From Solen grandis (Eukaryota > Mollusca > Bivalvia > Adapedonta > Solenidae), in contig CM037787.1 of the NCBI GenBank assembly GCA_021229015.1, positions 41,720,629-41,784,628 on the forward strand: a stretch of 64,000 nucleotides of DNA, read 5' to 3'. The notes beneath the pieces are model-generated. The model was not told the DNA's origin, did no database searches, and was given only the letters and a program-made list of their open reading frames with translations. Each line of letters opens with the position of its first letter. The first letter of the stretch is position 1. Positions 11,943 to 22,997 of this stretch are shown here, piece after piece. The position numbers and the translations under genes are program-made.

Positions 11943-12146
11943 AATTTTAAATATTTCAATAATTACTAGCAAACGTATCAGTTTCAATTTTCGAACACTG
12001 TATCTCGAGTGCATTTGTCATCGTCTAGCCCAATCTCTCCATGCCACGTGGTAGATTTTCGGCTAGATCGATGACAAAAACACACGAGATAAAGTGTGCG
12101 AAAATTGAAATTGATATGTTCGCTAAATATTGAAATATTTAAAATT
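11943..12146. mobile_element. Palindromic MITE-like element (~200 bp)
   Basis: The left arm (TTTTAAATATTTCAATA, CAATTTTCG, CACT, ATCTCG, TTTGTCATCG, CTAGCC) is mirrored by the right arm (GGCTAG, CGATGACAAA, CGAGATAAAGTGTGCGAAAATT, TATTGAAATATTTAAAA). Arms are about 85 nt with mismatches and the centre is about 30 nt. No coding capacity. Confidence 0.75.
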
Positions 12147-12249
12147 AAAAAGTGCACACTTTCTTATGTAACGGAGAATAATCAATGTATACTTACTGTT
12201 TAAGTTGAACAATGTTCAGAATCTATTTAACGTTCTAAAATATCATAGC

Positions 12250-12452
12250 AGGCCTTCTGTGGCCGAGAGGTTATAGTCTGATTTGCTCTCCTTGAAAGTT
12301 GTGGGGGCGTAAGTCCCGGTCTGTTCATTTGAAGTTTTCATCATGGAAACCTTCCAATTAGTGACTGTAGATCGGTGACTCTACACTTGTGTCTGAAGGT
12401 CTTCTCCAGCATGATACTAGCTGGACATCGCTTTATGACAGAAACTGAAATT
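12250..12452 (+). repeat. Degraded SINE, family A
   Basis: It has a tRNA-like head (GGCCTTCTGTGGCCGAGAGG), then GAAACCTTCCAATTAG, GGTGACTCTAC, GGTCTTCTCCAGCATG and TAGCTGGACATCGCTTTATG. This is the family A order with many substitutions. Confidence 0.75.
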
Positions 12453-13699
12453 CAAAAGAACACCGCTCCCAACATTTCCAACATGTTGCAAATATTCCAA
12501 GTCAGCAACTAAGACTCACTGTAAGAGAAGTTTTACATAAGTCAGTTTTTGGCAACCCATATCTACTTAATGCAGGACCATACTGATAGAATCTTCGATC
12601 CTTTTACAAAATATGCTGTAACAATGCTACATTTATTTCACTTAATGTATTGCATTTCCTACATAAGACAATAAATTTTAATCAAAAATTTTGGCAAAAG
12701 ATAAGTTGCTGACTCAGTATGCTTGAGCCCTCATATACGTCTTCGAATCTCAGAGTTTGTCATAGCATGTGTAAACACATACAGCCACACATGCGTGAGC
12801 GCGGTCGCACATATGGACACATGATCGTCTGGTGTGTGTATTCCATGTGTGCCAGCAAGGTTTGTACATCGGTTGTAATGCAAAGTGTTGTCAACCAGAA
12901 TCTGATGACGCAATACTCCAATTGGAATAAGTCATTGTATTAGAAGTCATTCACCACATATCTCTATTTTGAACAACCAACAACTAAAATGTAAAATAAT
13001 ATTTCAAAAGAAATGGCATTTTATGATATTAAAATTTGGTTGTTCTTTAATAGTTTGATACCTGAACGCTAACACCCCCTCTCCCCTCACACACACAACG
13101 TCGCCATTCAGCTTTTGTGGTTTGAAATAATATATATTTGTAATGTTCGACAATTCTTTACAACAACAATAACAACAACACCAACAACAAATATTACTTA
13201 ATAAGGTTCAGGGACACAAATGCATTTCCTTCAAGAAGAGTACCCGTAAAAAGACAAAATATATACATGTACAACTCATAAGGCTAAGACTAAGGGCTGT
13301 CGGTTCAAATCCAAATAGGTTACATTTTATTATATTTCTATTAAATTTTCTCTATGACCACAGAGTTAGAAAGAAAAAAAAGTGTTTGGTTTTATGTTTA
13401 TTATTCATAATATAGGTAATGCAGTATTTTAGGTCATGCACCAAGGTAAAATGACATTTAATTTTAGGAACTTGCCTCACATACTGATTTTTAGATTCTT
13501 CAATGCTGCATTATTTTTAGCCAGTCCGATGATTATGCTTACAATACAGACAGTACGCATTAACTATGAGTATGTAAAATGAAAAGAAAGAAAGAAAGAA
13601 GAAAGAAAAAATGTGTTATTTCTTTTCAGTCTTGTTTCAGTATAATGTATAGAATTGTTTAGCGAAGGTTTTGTAAATAATTTAGATTAAACTTATTTT

Positions 13700-13868
13700 T
13701 TTTATTTTACGTCAATTGGGAAACAGGTTCTTACAACTTAAACTAATCCCTCTCGACGGTTCCTGGGTTGGACATGCACTTTGCTTCTGTGAAGGTCATG
13801 AAAAAGGGGTTCGAACCCACAACCATCCCGCAGTTGGGTATATTACTACTTGAGCACGATGCTTTCAA
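13700..13868 (-). repeat. SINE, family C
   Basis: In antisense it shows TTTTACGTCAATTGGGAAAC, TTCTTACAACTTA, CTCGACGGTTCCTGGGTTGG, GAAGGTCATGAA and GGGTTCGAACCCACAACC (a B-box-like segment). Related copies lie at 27800, 32963, 36945 and 46590. Confidence 0.8.
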
Positions 13869-14366
13869 GTATATAAACAATTTAAACATTTCATAATGAA
13901 AAATAAATGTATTATTGTACCCTTTTAGATTTCGGAGTTAACTATGACATAGCGCCAGCTCATAATAAAAACACATCATAACTTGAAAAGTTGATGGTAA
14001 AATTCATTATAACGTTCCCAATGTTTGTCTAATATCGTGCAATTTTGGTATATCAGTTTTTCGTGACTCTTAATAACATGCATAAGAGACCTGGCACCTT
14101 AAGTGTTTGTTATACAAAGTGCAAGAGGCTGTAAGTGTGTCCATTCTACAAAACAGGATACTGAACAGACTGTTAGGCAACAAGGTCGGAAACTTAATTT
14201 AATCAAGCATTCGTTACCATTTCTTTGAGCAGGTCATTACGAAATCACTCGGACTTTGGCCAAGTGCAAACATTCAATGGTATTAATCTGCTATTTTTTT
14301 TTTCGTAGCTAAATGCAGTACAAAGTAGTGTTGATCCATTTCTGTTGAGCAGTCCTGTGTGGAAAC

Positions 14367-15529
14367 ATGGATTTTAAGGTCGGGATTTGCCTGCTACTTT
14401 GTTCAAAATGTGTAGCTGTTATACACCTGAACAGCGAACGTTACGCGCATTTCAGGTAGAGGATCATGCTGAGACGGAAATACTTAAAGGGGGACCGCAT
14501 TACATTCATGAACTTCAAGAAAAGTTGAGTGATAGAATTCCTGATTTTACACCAGACAACGCACCCGTGAAGATGGAGGCCAAAGTTGAAGTCGCGGAAA
14601 ATGAAAACATAACGACTAAACTATGTAAAGATTACGTTGATGAACATTTGAGCGAGATAGTGAGGAAGAACGTAGCTGATCTTGAAGCCAATATGACCGG
14701 ATTTGTTACAAGTATCATTAGTATTGTCACAAATATTTCATCCGAAGTTTTATCGCTACAAGAGCAAATCAGGGAGTCAAACAGAAGGAGAGAGATTTGC
14801 GAAAATAAGGGGTCAGATGTAGATGAGAGGATAGACGAACTGTCAGAAAATGTCGAAGCGGTTTTGGACCATGTGAATTTTGAATCTAGTAAAGTTAAAT
14901 CTTGCCAGGACTTGCTGCTGAGCGGCCGGAACACGAGCGGCGTGTACGAGATATATCCAGACACACGGGCCAATCCTATTCGCGTGTATTGTGACCAGGA
15001 GACAGACGGGGGTGGATGGATCGTGTTCCAAAGGAGACAGGATGGGACGGTGGACTTTTACAGAGAGTGGGTCGATTATAAGTTCGGGTTTGGAAATTTG
15101 GAGGGAGAGTTCTGGCTTGGAAATGATAAAATCCACGAGATCACGAATTTTGGTGACCACGAACTACGTATTGATATGGAAGACTTTGACGAGGAGAAGC
15201 GCTACGCGAAGTATGCCAAGTTTTATATCGGTCCCGAATCTGAGGATTATTTCTTATATGTTGATGGATACACAGGTAACGCTGGGGACTCCCTGTCTAA
15301 TCACAATAAACATTATTTCTCAACAAAGGACAGAGACAATGACGCGAAATGGAGCGAACACTGTGCAACATCGTACAAAGGTGCCTGGTGGTATTGGCAT
15401 TGCCACCATTCGAATCTCAACGGACAGTATCTCCAGGGAGCCCATGAATCCTACGCAAATGGAATAAACTGGTATGCATGGCGGGGTCATCATTACTCAC
15501 TGAAATTTGTTGAAATGAAAGTAAGATAA
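14367..15529 (+). CDS. Fibrinogen-related domain (ficolin-like lectin) protein, frameshifted near the signal peptide
   Basis: The body is one open frame to TAA at 15527-15529. Counting that frame from a TTG at 14387, it has an acidic linker and a probable coiled coil (about residues 60-165) followed by a fibrinogen C-terminal domain from C173 to the end. Visible marks are SCQDLL, GVYEIYP, VYCDQETDGGGWIVFQRRQD, EGEFWLGNDKIH, the calcium-site acidic run DRDND (315-319), a CA pair, GAWWY, LNGQYL and FVEMKVR. Such proteins are usually secreted lectins in invertebrate immunity or recognition. The only ATG giving a signal peptide is 14367 (MDFKVGICLLLCSKCVAV), but that frame stops at TAG after 30 codons. 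A one-base shift between about 14370 and 14455 would join it to the body, whose own frame has a TAA at 14375 and first ATG at 14408. A polyadenylation-type AATAAA is near 15777. Domain certain; intactness uncertain. Confidence 0.93.
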
Positions 15530-17440
15530 AAAAAAAGAAAAGATACCTTATCAGATAACGAACTGAATGTACTATGGACAAAATGAATGTTTATTGACTG
15601 TGTGTATTATAGACTATGCAGGTAAATCTTTTAAGATGATCGTTTAGTTTATCCGTTTTACAAAATAACTCCAGCAAACAGATGCTTGTAGTGAGGTCAA
15701 AATGTATAACGATTTACAAGAAAGCTGCATGATTTGCTTATTTTCTACTTTAGCTTTAATATTCACCTAAATGCAAAATAAAATATCAAGCGGAAGACAA
15801 AAAAGACACAAACATTCCAAATCAGCCAGAAAGGATCGTTTACAGATCACGTGTTGAAGACTGTATGAAAACATCATTCTATATAGCGTTCCTGGTGAAT
15901 CTCTCGGGACGTTGCTTAACCCGTACTGGGCTAATTTCCGAATTTGCACTTGTCTTCATTTAGGACTGTACCATTTTTATTTTTTTCATATTTAGGGTGG
16001 TGCTTGCTGAAAATGCTTGACTGAACCTCGAACAGTGCAGACTATGATCAGACTGCACAGATGTGCAAGCTGATCGGTGTCTGCACCGGTCGCAAATGCT
16101 GAAGAGCCCATAGCAATGTAAGGATTTATAATGAAATGATTGAACGAGACGGCGGAAACGATTGGAAACGATGTCCCGCTTCTCTGCAAAACATTCGCTT
16201 TAGCCTGCTGCAATGTATGTAGTTTAGATTTTAGTATCCTTTTTCGTAAAAAAAAAAATAAAATAAAAAAAATGCACCGAATCCCCGAAAGTTATAAACG
16301 TATGCGGCTATTATGATAAAACATGAAAAGTAAGTCTATATCATATTTTCAAATTCATGGCTTTGATTAACACGATAAATTAAAGTTTGTGCCCAAATTC
16401 AAATTAGCTTGGACAAATATTTATCTTACATTTACTGAAAAAAACTGTTCAGATGTTACGTATGCCAAAAGTAGTTCCGTTGTTCTGGAAATAAGTGACC
16501 GATATGTACTTAGTTTATCAGGCGAGTTATATCATGCCTTTTCTGCAGTAGATGTAAGATACAATATTTCTTTTATAATTATACATTTACATAACTTAAA
16601 GTAATAGCATGACCATTTCAATATACATGTATTTTTCAAAACAAAAAACTAGCTGCAAAAACATATTGATAGCATAGCTATGATTAGGTAGAATAAATAA
16701 ATGTATATCAGTAGTCGATTGTTTTGTTTCATCCTACTATATGTATCTTTGTGCCTGTCTACCAATAAATCATTACATTGTATTGCCTTGTATATTTTTT
16801 TTTCGGCGTAGCTGTATAATTTCGATTTCAACTCGCATCTTAAACCAATCAAATGTACGCTAACAGCGGTAAATAATTCTAAGCTGAATAAAAGGACTCC
16901 TGTTATTGGTTAACGCATCGTTATGGACTATAAAATTACTGTAAAAAAGGGGTGCAGCTTTTATATATCATTCAGCTTGGTGTTATTACTTTTCTTTTTG
17001 ATGTAAACATGAAAGTGATTTCAGTAAGTTAAATACAATCCTTTTCCATCAATTGAGGAATGCTACTTTGTGAAAATGATTTAAAACAACAAAAAAGAAT
17101 CCACCGTGTTATGACATGAAACCCCTTAATTACTATGTATATTGAATTCTTCCAGCCTGCCGAGATGCTCTCATTGAAAATTAATTCGCCAAAACCAAAA
17201 CAACTAATAACGCTTTTATATCATAATTGTCATATGCAATAATGATATGAACAAATATCAAACATGCCTATTTACAGATATTTCGCGCGCTTTTCCTCGG
17301 AATGTTCTAGAAGACTGGAAATCTCGTTTTTCTTTCATCCTACGCCGAATATCTTTTTTAAAGATATTTCTTGTTCCCATTAATTTGGTGTGTGACGTTT
17401 GATTTGATATTATTTAAACAACGCATAGTTCTTGGTGTGC
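15530..17440. other. No gene seen downstream of the lectin gene
   Basis: AT-rich 3' flank and intergenic DNA. Reading frames here are short and lack recognisable motifs or convincing splice sites. Confidence 0.45.
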
Positions 17441-17487
17441 GTTTTAGTTGTGATTTTTTCTTCGTTAACTGCTTCCCAAATTTCACC

Positions 17488-17575
17488 TCTCTCTCTCTCT
17501 CTTTCTCTCTCTCTTCCCCCTCTCTTTGTTTTCTTCTCCTTCTTCTTCCTCTTCTTCTTCATTTCCTTATTCTTT
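17488..17575. repeat. CT/CTT-rich simple repeat
   Basis: (CT)n with CCT and CTT variants. The long Arg/Glu/Lys or Ser/Leu frames across it are products of the repeat, not genes. Confidence 0.9.
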
Positions 17576-17659
17576 CGATTATATGCTGAATGCCAAAAAA
17601 GGGGGGCTATACCAGTACCTCGTCGGCTCGTCGATTTATAAATGCAAACCGAACGTCTG

Positions 17660-17785
17660 ACAAAATGTTTCGCAGGGACGTGGGTGTACAATAGTTTAGA
17701 ACTTTAGTATGACGCGGCCGAGGATCGAACCCACGACCTCCCGATTTCGGAGAGGACACTCTAATCACTCGGTCACCGGGACCGA
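17660..17785 (-). repeat. tRNA-like SINE head, antisense
   Basis: On the minus strand the head reads CGGTCCCGGTGACCGAGTGA (A-box region), then ATTAGAGTGTCC and GTGGGTTCGATCC (B box). It resembles the head of the family B copy at 40771-41086. The body is short or missing. Confidence 0.75.
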
Positions 17786-17828
17786 TTGTGGATTTTTTTA
17801 ATTATTGATTTTCTTTCTTCTTCTTTTT

Positions 17829-18950
17829 AGCTCACCTGAGCACAACGTGCTCAAGGTGCGTGCGTCCGTGCGTCCGGCGTCAACAATTGCTTCAAACAAC
17901 ATCTCCTCCTAAACGGCTTGGCCAATTTGAAAAAAATTTTGCAGGAATGTTCCTTGGATGAAGCTCTACTAAAGTTGTATAAATGGTTCTGGTCCATTGC
18001 ATAATTAGGTCACAGGAGCTAAAAATAGATTTTAAAAATGAAAATTTAAAAAATCTTCTTCTCTGAAACCACAAGGCCTAGCCTTTTGATTTTTTGGTAT
18101 GTAGCATGATCTTATGACTCTCTACCAAAATTGTACAAATTATGACCCTGGGGTCAAAATTCCCCCCCCCCCCCCCCCCCCCAGTGGTCACTTGATTTCA
18201 CATAGGCTAATATAGGAAAAACTTGAAAAAATCTTTTTCTCCGAAACCACAAGGCCTAGCCTTTTGATTTTGGTATGTAGCATGATCTTATGACTCTATA
18301 CCAAGATTGTTAAAATTATGACCTGGGGTCAAAATTGGCCCCACCCCAGGGGTCACTTGATTTCACATAGGCTAATATAGGAAAAACTTGAAAAATCTTC
18401 TTCTCAGAAACCACAAGGCCTGGGGTTTAGATATTTGGTGTGCAGCATTGTCTAGTAGATCACAACCAAGTTTGTTCAAATCATGGCCCTGGGATCAAAT
18501 TTGGCCCCACCAAGGGGTCACCTGATTTTTCATAGGCTAATATAGAAAAAACTTGAAAAATCTTCTTCTTTGAAACCACAAGGCCTAGCCTTTTGATTTT
18601 TAATATGTAGCATGATCTTATGATTCTCTACCAAGATTGTTCAAATTATGACCCTGGGGTCAAAATTGGCCCCGCCCCAGGGTTCACTTGATTTTACATA
18701 GACTTATATTTGAAAAAAAAACTAGAAAAATCTTCAAGGTCTGGAGTTTATATATTTGGTATGTAACATGGGCTAATAGACCTCTACCAAGTAGAGTGTG
18801 GTAGTGTGTAGCATTGTCTAGTCGATTCTTACCAACTTTGTTCAAATCATGACCCTGGGGTCAAAATTGGCTCTGCCCCAGGGGTCACTTGATTTTACAT
18901 AGCCTTATGATACCAGGTGAGCGATCCAGGGCCATCATGGCCCTCTTGTT
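17829..18950 (+). mobile_element. Non-autonomous Helitron-like element with tandem core
   Basis: The 5' end is AGCTCACCTGAGCAC and the 3' end has CAGGTGAGCGATCC, then the palindrome AGGGCCATCATGGCCCT (18928-18944) followed by CTTG. The core is at least four tandem units of about 165-180 nt, each with GAAACCACAAGGCCT, GACCCTGGGGTCAAAATT and GGTCACTTGATTT. A poly-C run (18163-18182) replaces part of one unit. The 5' TC, 3' hairpin and CTTG end, and the tandem core fit the Helitron/Helentron-derived elements described in bivalves. That class assignment is inference. No coding capacity. Confidence 0.75.
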
Positions 18951-19040
18951 TTTTTTTTAAGTTTTAAGTTGATTTATTTTTTAACGATCGAACGAAAAGC
19001 GACATCGCTTGTTGGTAATGATGTGACTTGACTTGACTAT

Positions 19041-19425
19041 TTGAGTTTACCTTCGCTTCGTCAGTATTTCAGTCATATAACGTATTCCAGCTGATTACAG
19101 GTGGAGGAAGACCCCGAATGAATGCACGGAGGCATCCTGGTGGAACCATCGAACTACCGCAAGCCAGCTGGAAGGATTTCTCACATGAAAATCCGAATGA
19201 CCCTGCCGGGATTCGAACCCACTGGTAATGATGTTGGCACTTGTATGTTCCTTGATATGAGAGAAGATTGGAGGCAAAGGAAAAATCCTACTTGTCAAAT
19301 CGGACGATCACATTCTCGTAGCGTTCCACATAAAACATTGGAACGCCGGGATTCGAACCCACGCGGTGTGGGGCTGAGTGAGTGTTAAAGTTAGCGACTT
19401 TACCCTCTCGGTCACGGAGGACCCC
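19041..19425 (-). repeat. SINE, family A, split by a 123-bp insert
   Basis: The antisense tail and body (TTTACCTTCGCTTCGTCAGT through GAAAATCCGAATGACC) run from 19041 to about 19204, and the tRNA-like head occupies 19345-19425. Between them is a foreign segment (19222-19344) flanked by a 17-nt direct repeat GCCGGGATTCGAACCCA (19205-19221 and 19345-19361). The repeat looks like a target-site duplication inside the B box. Confidence 0.8.
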
Positions 19426-21100
19426 TCTTTACCTTTCACGGGGTAGATGTTCGATGTTGGTAAATATACACAGGAACTTTGTAAACGTCTCTCATCCTGG
19501 AAACATGTCGATCGTTATTCATATCGGTTTTTTTTTTGTTTTTTGTTGTTGTTTTTGGGGGGGTTTTTTTCATGCGATTATTTAGAAATATAATGAGGCA
19601 TGTTTATTTTTGCATGGCTTATTTCCTACAATAGGAAGAACGAGTTAAACTTAGAAGGATGGGGGTCGGGGTCAACCTGTAGAAAAAAATAGTTAAAAAT
19701 ATCGTAGTTTAATACAAGAAGCGTCTTTAAAGCTAGATCTGCTATCTTTCACACATTGGATGATTACCCTGCATGTAAAACTCTGTCCTAACGACGAATT
19801 ATTATACCCCCGGGACAACAATGTGACGGACAATAACAACAACACGCACGTGTCCCATCGTGTCACGAAAATTGCTCAATATCTTTTACTTGCTGTCAAA
19901 TCAAGACGGTCTAACGGGGGTATTCATGTCATTCAGTGATAGCTCTGGTCCTCATTATAAGGCTTTCTATGACAAAATATACACCATCCTGGTTAAAGTT
20001 TTAACCTCATCAGAGAAAGGTAACAAAACCTATCTTTATAATGTCTTCCATCCGCTGTTATCATGTTTTATACTTCTGATCAAACTTGAATAATGATATT
20101 GTTAATATTAGTAAGAACTTAAATCAGATTGATACTTGCTATATTGGAATCATAGATCTGGAATCATTGCTTTGAAAATATATTTTTCTTAATGAAAAAA
20201 AAAAATAAAAATAAATAAATAAAAAAAAAAGAATTCCATGAAGAGGTTTCCTTATTTTTTAGGTAAAATCCACTGACATAAAGACTTTCAGAAAATAAAA
20301 AAAATGTACCTCACCATGTTAAAGTTTACAAAACTGTTCCTTATTGAAACATTATCCAAATACATCACATCAATGTACACTTTTAAAAATAACAAAATAA
20401 CCTTAAAACTTAAGTTTTTCATATTAATAAATGAGAATCAAACAAAAAATAACTACAACAACAACAACAACAACAACAACAAAATAACGGTGGTTATCCG
20501 ATGAAACGTCCTTGATATAAAGTATTGTGAATCTGAAAAATGATTTGACTCAAGGCTGCCTATCCTTACAGATACCTTACAGATATGAAGATTTATATCA
20601 TAGATAAAACTAGGTAATTATGACCTTATCTAACCGAAGACAATTTTATTAAATAACCCAATGTCTTTTGTCACGAACGTTTCAATTAATAATTAAATTA
20701 TGTTTAACCATTCATTCATACTAATACATTCATCTGATATCTATTCATCCAGTCAACTATCCATCCACTAATCCTTCATCTACCCAGCTGTCTTTCATTC
20801 ATTATCTGCATTCCATTCATTCGATATTTCAGAATTTCTTTCTTCATTAAAAGAAATATATAATATTCATAGCTTTAGGATTTTATCTGCATTTTGCCAA
20901 GGGGCAACTGAGATTGTATGCTCGCTTTATATTTTCCATGCACATTTGGCAGTGTTTTCTCCTGTATCCTATAACAACGAAGAGATTTTCATTTTTAAAG
21001 GCCTATTATTCTTCCAAAAGAAGTGTATATTCTTCAGACAGAAAAGCAAAATGGGTGTTACAGATTTGTTAAACGATGCAACTTATGCTGTGTTACACCG
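19426..21100. other. No gene seen
   Basis: AT-rich sequence with a G/T-rich homopolymer patch near 19526-19570, an A-rich patch near 20195-20235 and a (CAA)n run at about 20455-20485. None of the short frames has family features. Confidence 0.4.
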
Positions 21101-21116
21101 TATATAGCTCACGCCG

Positions 21117-21230
21117 TATACAGCTCGGTGATATTGGGACCAGTAATGTTTATAGGGGAACTCGATGCTATAGAGGATTAGTAATGTTTATTGGGGGGAC
21201 TCGGTGCTATAGAGAACAGTAATTTTAAAG
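21117..21230 (+). repeat. Two-copy tandem repeat (~50 bp)
   Basis: AGTAATGTTTAT followed by GGGG, ACTCG, TGCTATAGAG repeats twice, with a partial first unit (CAGCTCGGTGATATTGGGAC) and a trailing AGAACAGTAATTTT. Confidence 0.6.
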
Positions 21231-21489
21231 AAGCAATTAGCTCTACTGACCCAACATAGATATATAGGGTCATGTGGAATGTTGAACTAAAAGTATTATG
21301 AATTTCTAATATTATACTTGATTGAATCCGACTCAATTATGCCCTTCTTATTTTAAACAGATAAGGTGATACCAAAACACGACTAAAGACATTATTTATT
21401 AAACTAGCTATGCATGGCCTAATCTATTCAAAACGAAAGAAAATTTTAGCTAATGAGCCAATGTCTTTTCTCACGACTGTTAATAAAAC

Positions 21490-21600
21490 CTCCAATATAG
21501 ATTCAAGTTTCAAGTTTTTTATTTTTAAATTCAAGAAGGCCATAGACCCATGTGGCAATTTTACATGGTGGCAGGTAATGTGAATACAACATGTATAAAA
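21490..21600 (-). repeat. Probable LINE 3' end
   Basis: TTCAAGTTTTTTATTTTTAA, GAAGGCCATAGACCCATGTG and ACATGGTGGCAG closely match 57690-57790 (GAAGGTCATAAGACCCATGT, CAGCATGGCGACAG). The orientation suggests the 3' untranslated end of a non-LTR element on the minus strand. Confidence 0.45.
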
Positions 21601-22429
21601 TTTTATATACATTTACACACATATGAAAATAAACACACATATGCTACATTCTCATAATACTCGTAATACTCATAATACCCCCCCCCACACACACACACAC
21701 ACAAATAGATGTTCATACGCTCATACATAGACAAAAGCCAAGAATAAAATTCTTCCACTCTTGTTTGTTACCCTAACGAAATGCTAGAGAAACGTACGAG
21801 TAATTTTATGGGTAAATATAAACATATACACATACGTTAACACAAGCATATATAAATGTAAATCCTAATAGATGTCATCAGCTATCATTGTATCACAATC
21901 GCAACTACTGGACCGTCCCCAGCATAATGAGAACAGTGGAAATCGGTGAGGTGTTCCGAGCGATTGTATCAGGATCGAAGACAGATTCCTAATGCATGAT
22001 TTCATCTGACGATATCAAAAGTAAGGATACATATAGAGAAAGAAAAACACTGTATTCCCAACTTTCCCGATGTAAATGAGAGCCATAAAAATGCATAAGA
22101 GCTATAAAAAATGCAACAATATGACCATCCCTGGTATAAATTAAATTAATTGCTACAGATCTTTTTTTTTTCCTTAATTAGTAAATTTCGTGATAATTGA
22201 TATGACACGATGATTTGTAGCTATCTTAAGTAAGTTACGGAACACTGGTGCTGGGGTGGTCTTAAATGGGCCGGACCCCACATGGCGGGCTAGCAGGAAA
22301 GAAAGACAATTACCAGCGCGTGATGTTAGACATGACTATTGAGTTTACTGTCGCTTGGACAGTATTTCAGTCATGTAAAGTTTTTCCGAAGTAACAATAT
22401 GGGAGTTCAATATTACATCAGTTTAACAA

Positions 22430-22738
22430 TATTATTGGACCAATTCGTCTTTATCGCAATCGACAGTTTCATTTATTTTGACATTATATGAAACGACCAT
22501 TTCTTTATATGCTTCCAGTCGAACCATGTATGAAACCAATTTAACAATATATTTGACCAAAAAAGCAAAATATGATACGGATACATCATGATATCAATCG
22601 ACAATTTTAATGTATTGAACAGAATCATCAATGTATCAATCCGAAGAAGCATTTATATTATTTCATTTTTACATTATATGAAACGAACATTCCGTCACAC
22701 GATTCCAGTCGAATCATATATGGAACCAGCTGCCCTAA
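22430..22738 (+). repeat. Diverged tandem duplication (~190 bp unit)
   Basis: Two similar blocks carry TTTCATTT, ACATTATATGAAACGA, CATT, TTCCAGTCGAA and CATATATGGAACCA or ATGTATGAAACCA, offset by about 190 nt. Origin unknown. Confidence 0.6.
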
Positions 22739-22977
22739 TATCACCCTTCTTTATGTGAAATCGATACGTCATCACATTTTGTTAACAGGACTATTTAGCC
22801 TTTTATCTCATGAATATTCATGTACAAATTAATGACATGATGAATATTAATTTACGTAATTTAAAATGGTCTTATGAAACAAAATAAATTTTCTTTGCTG
22901 CCCAACCTGTGGTGAATTTGAGCTATGATATTTTATGAGTCAACAGCGGAGACATCCTGATCAGACAGTTTCTTTCG

Positions 22978-22997
22978 GGGGGGGGGGGGGGGGGGGG
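22978..22997. repeat. Poly-G run
   Basis: An uninterrupted G tract of about 19 bases. Its length is probably unreliable in the assembly. Confidence 0.9.

Noticed and set aside
17410..17691. Long Arg/Glu/Lys-rich and Ser/Leu-rich open frames
   Set aside because: They are translations of the CT/GA simple repeat.
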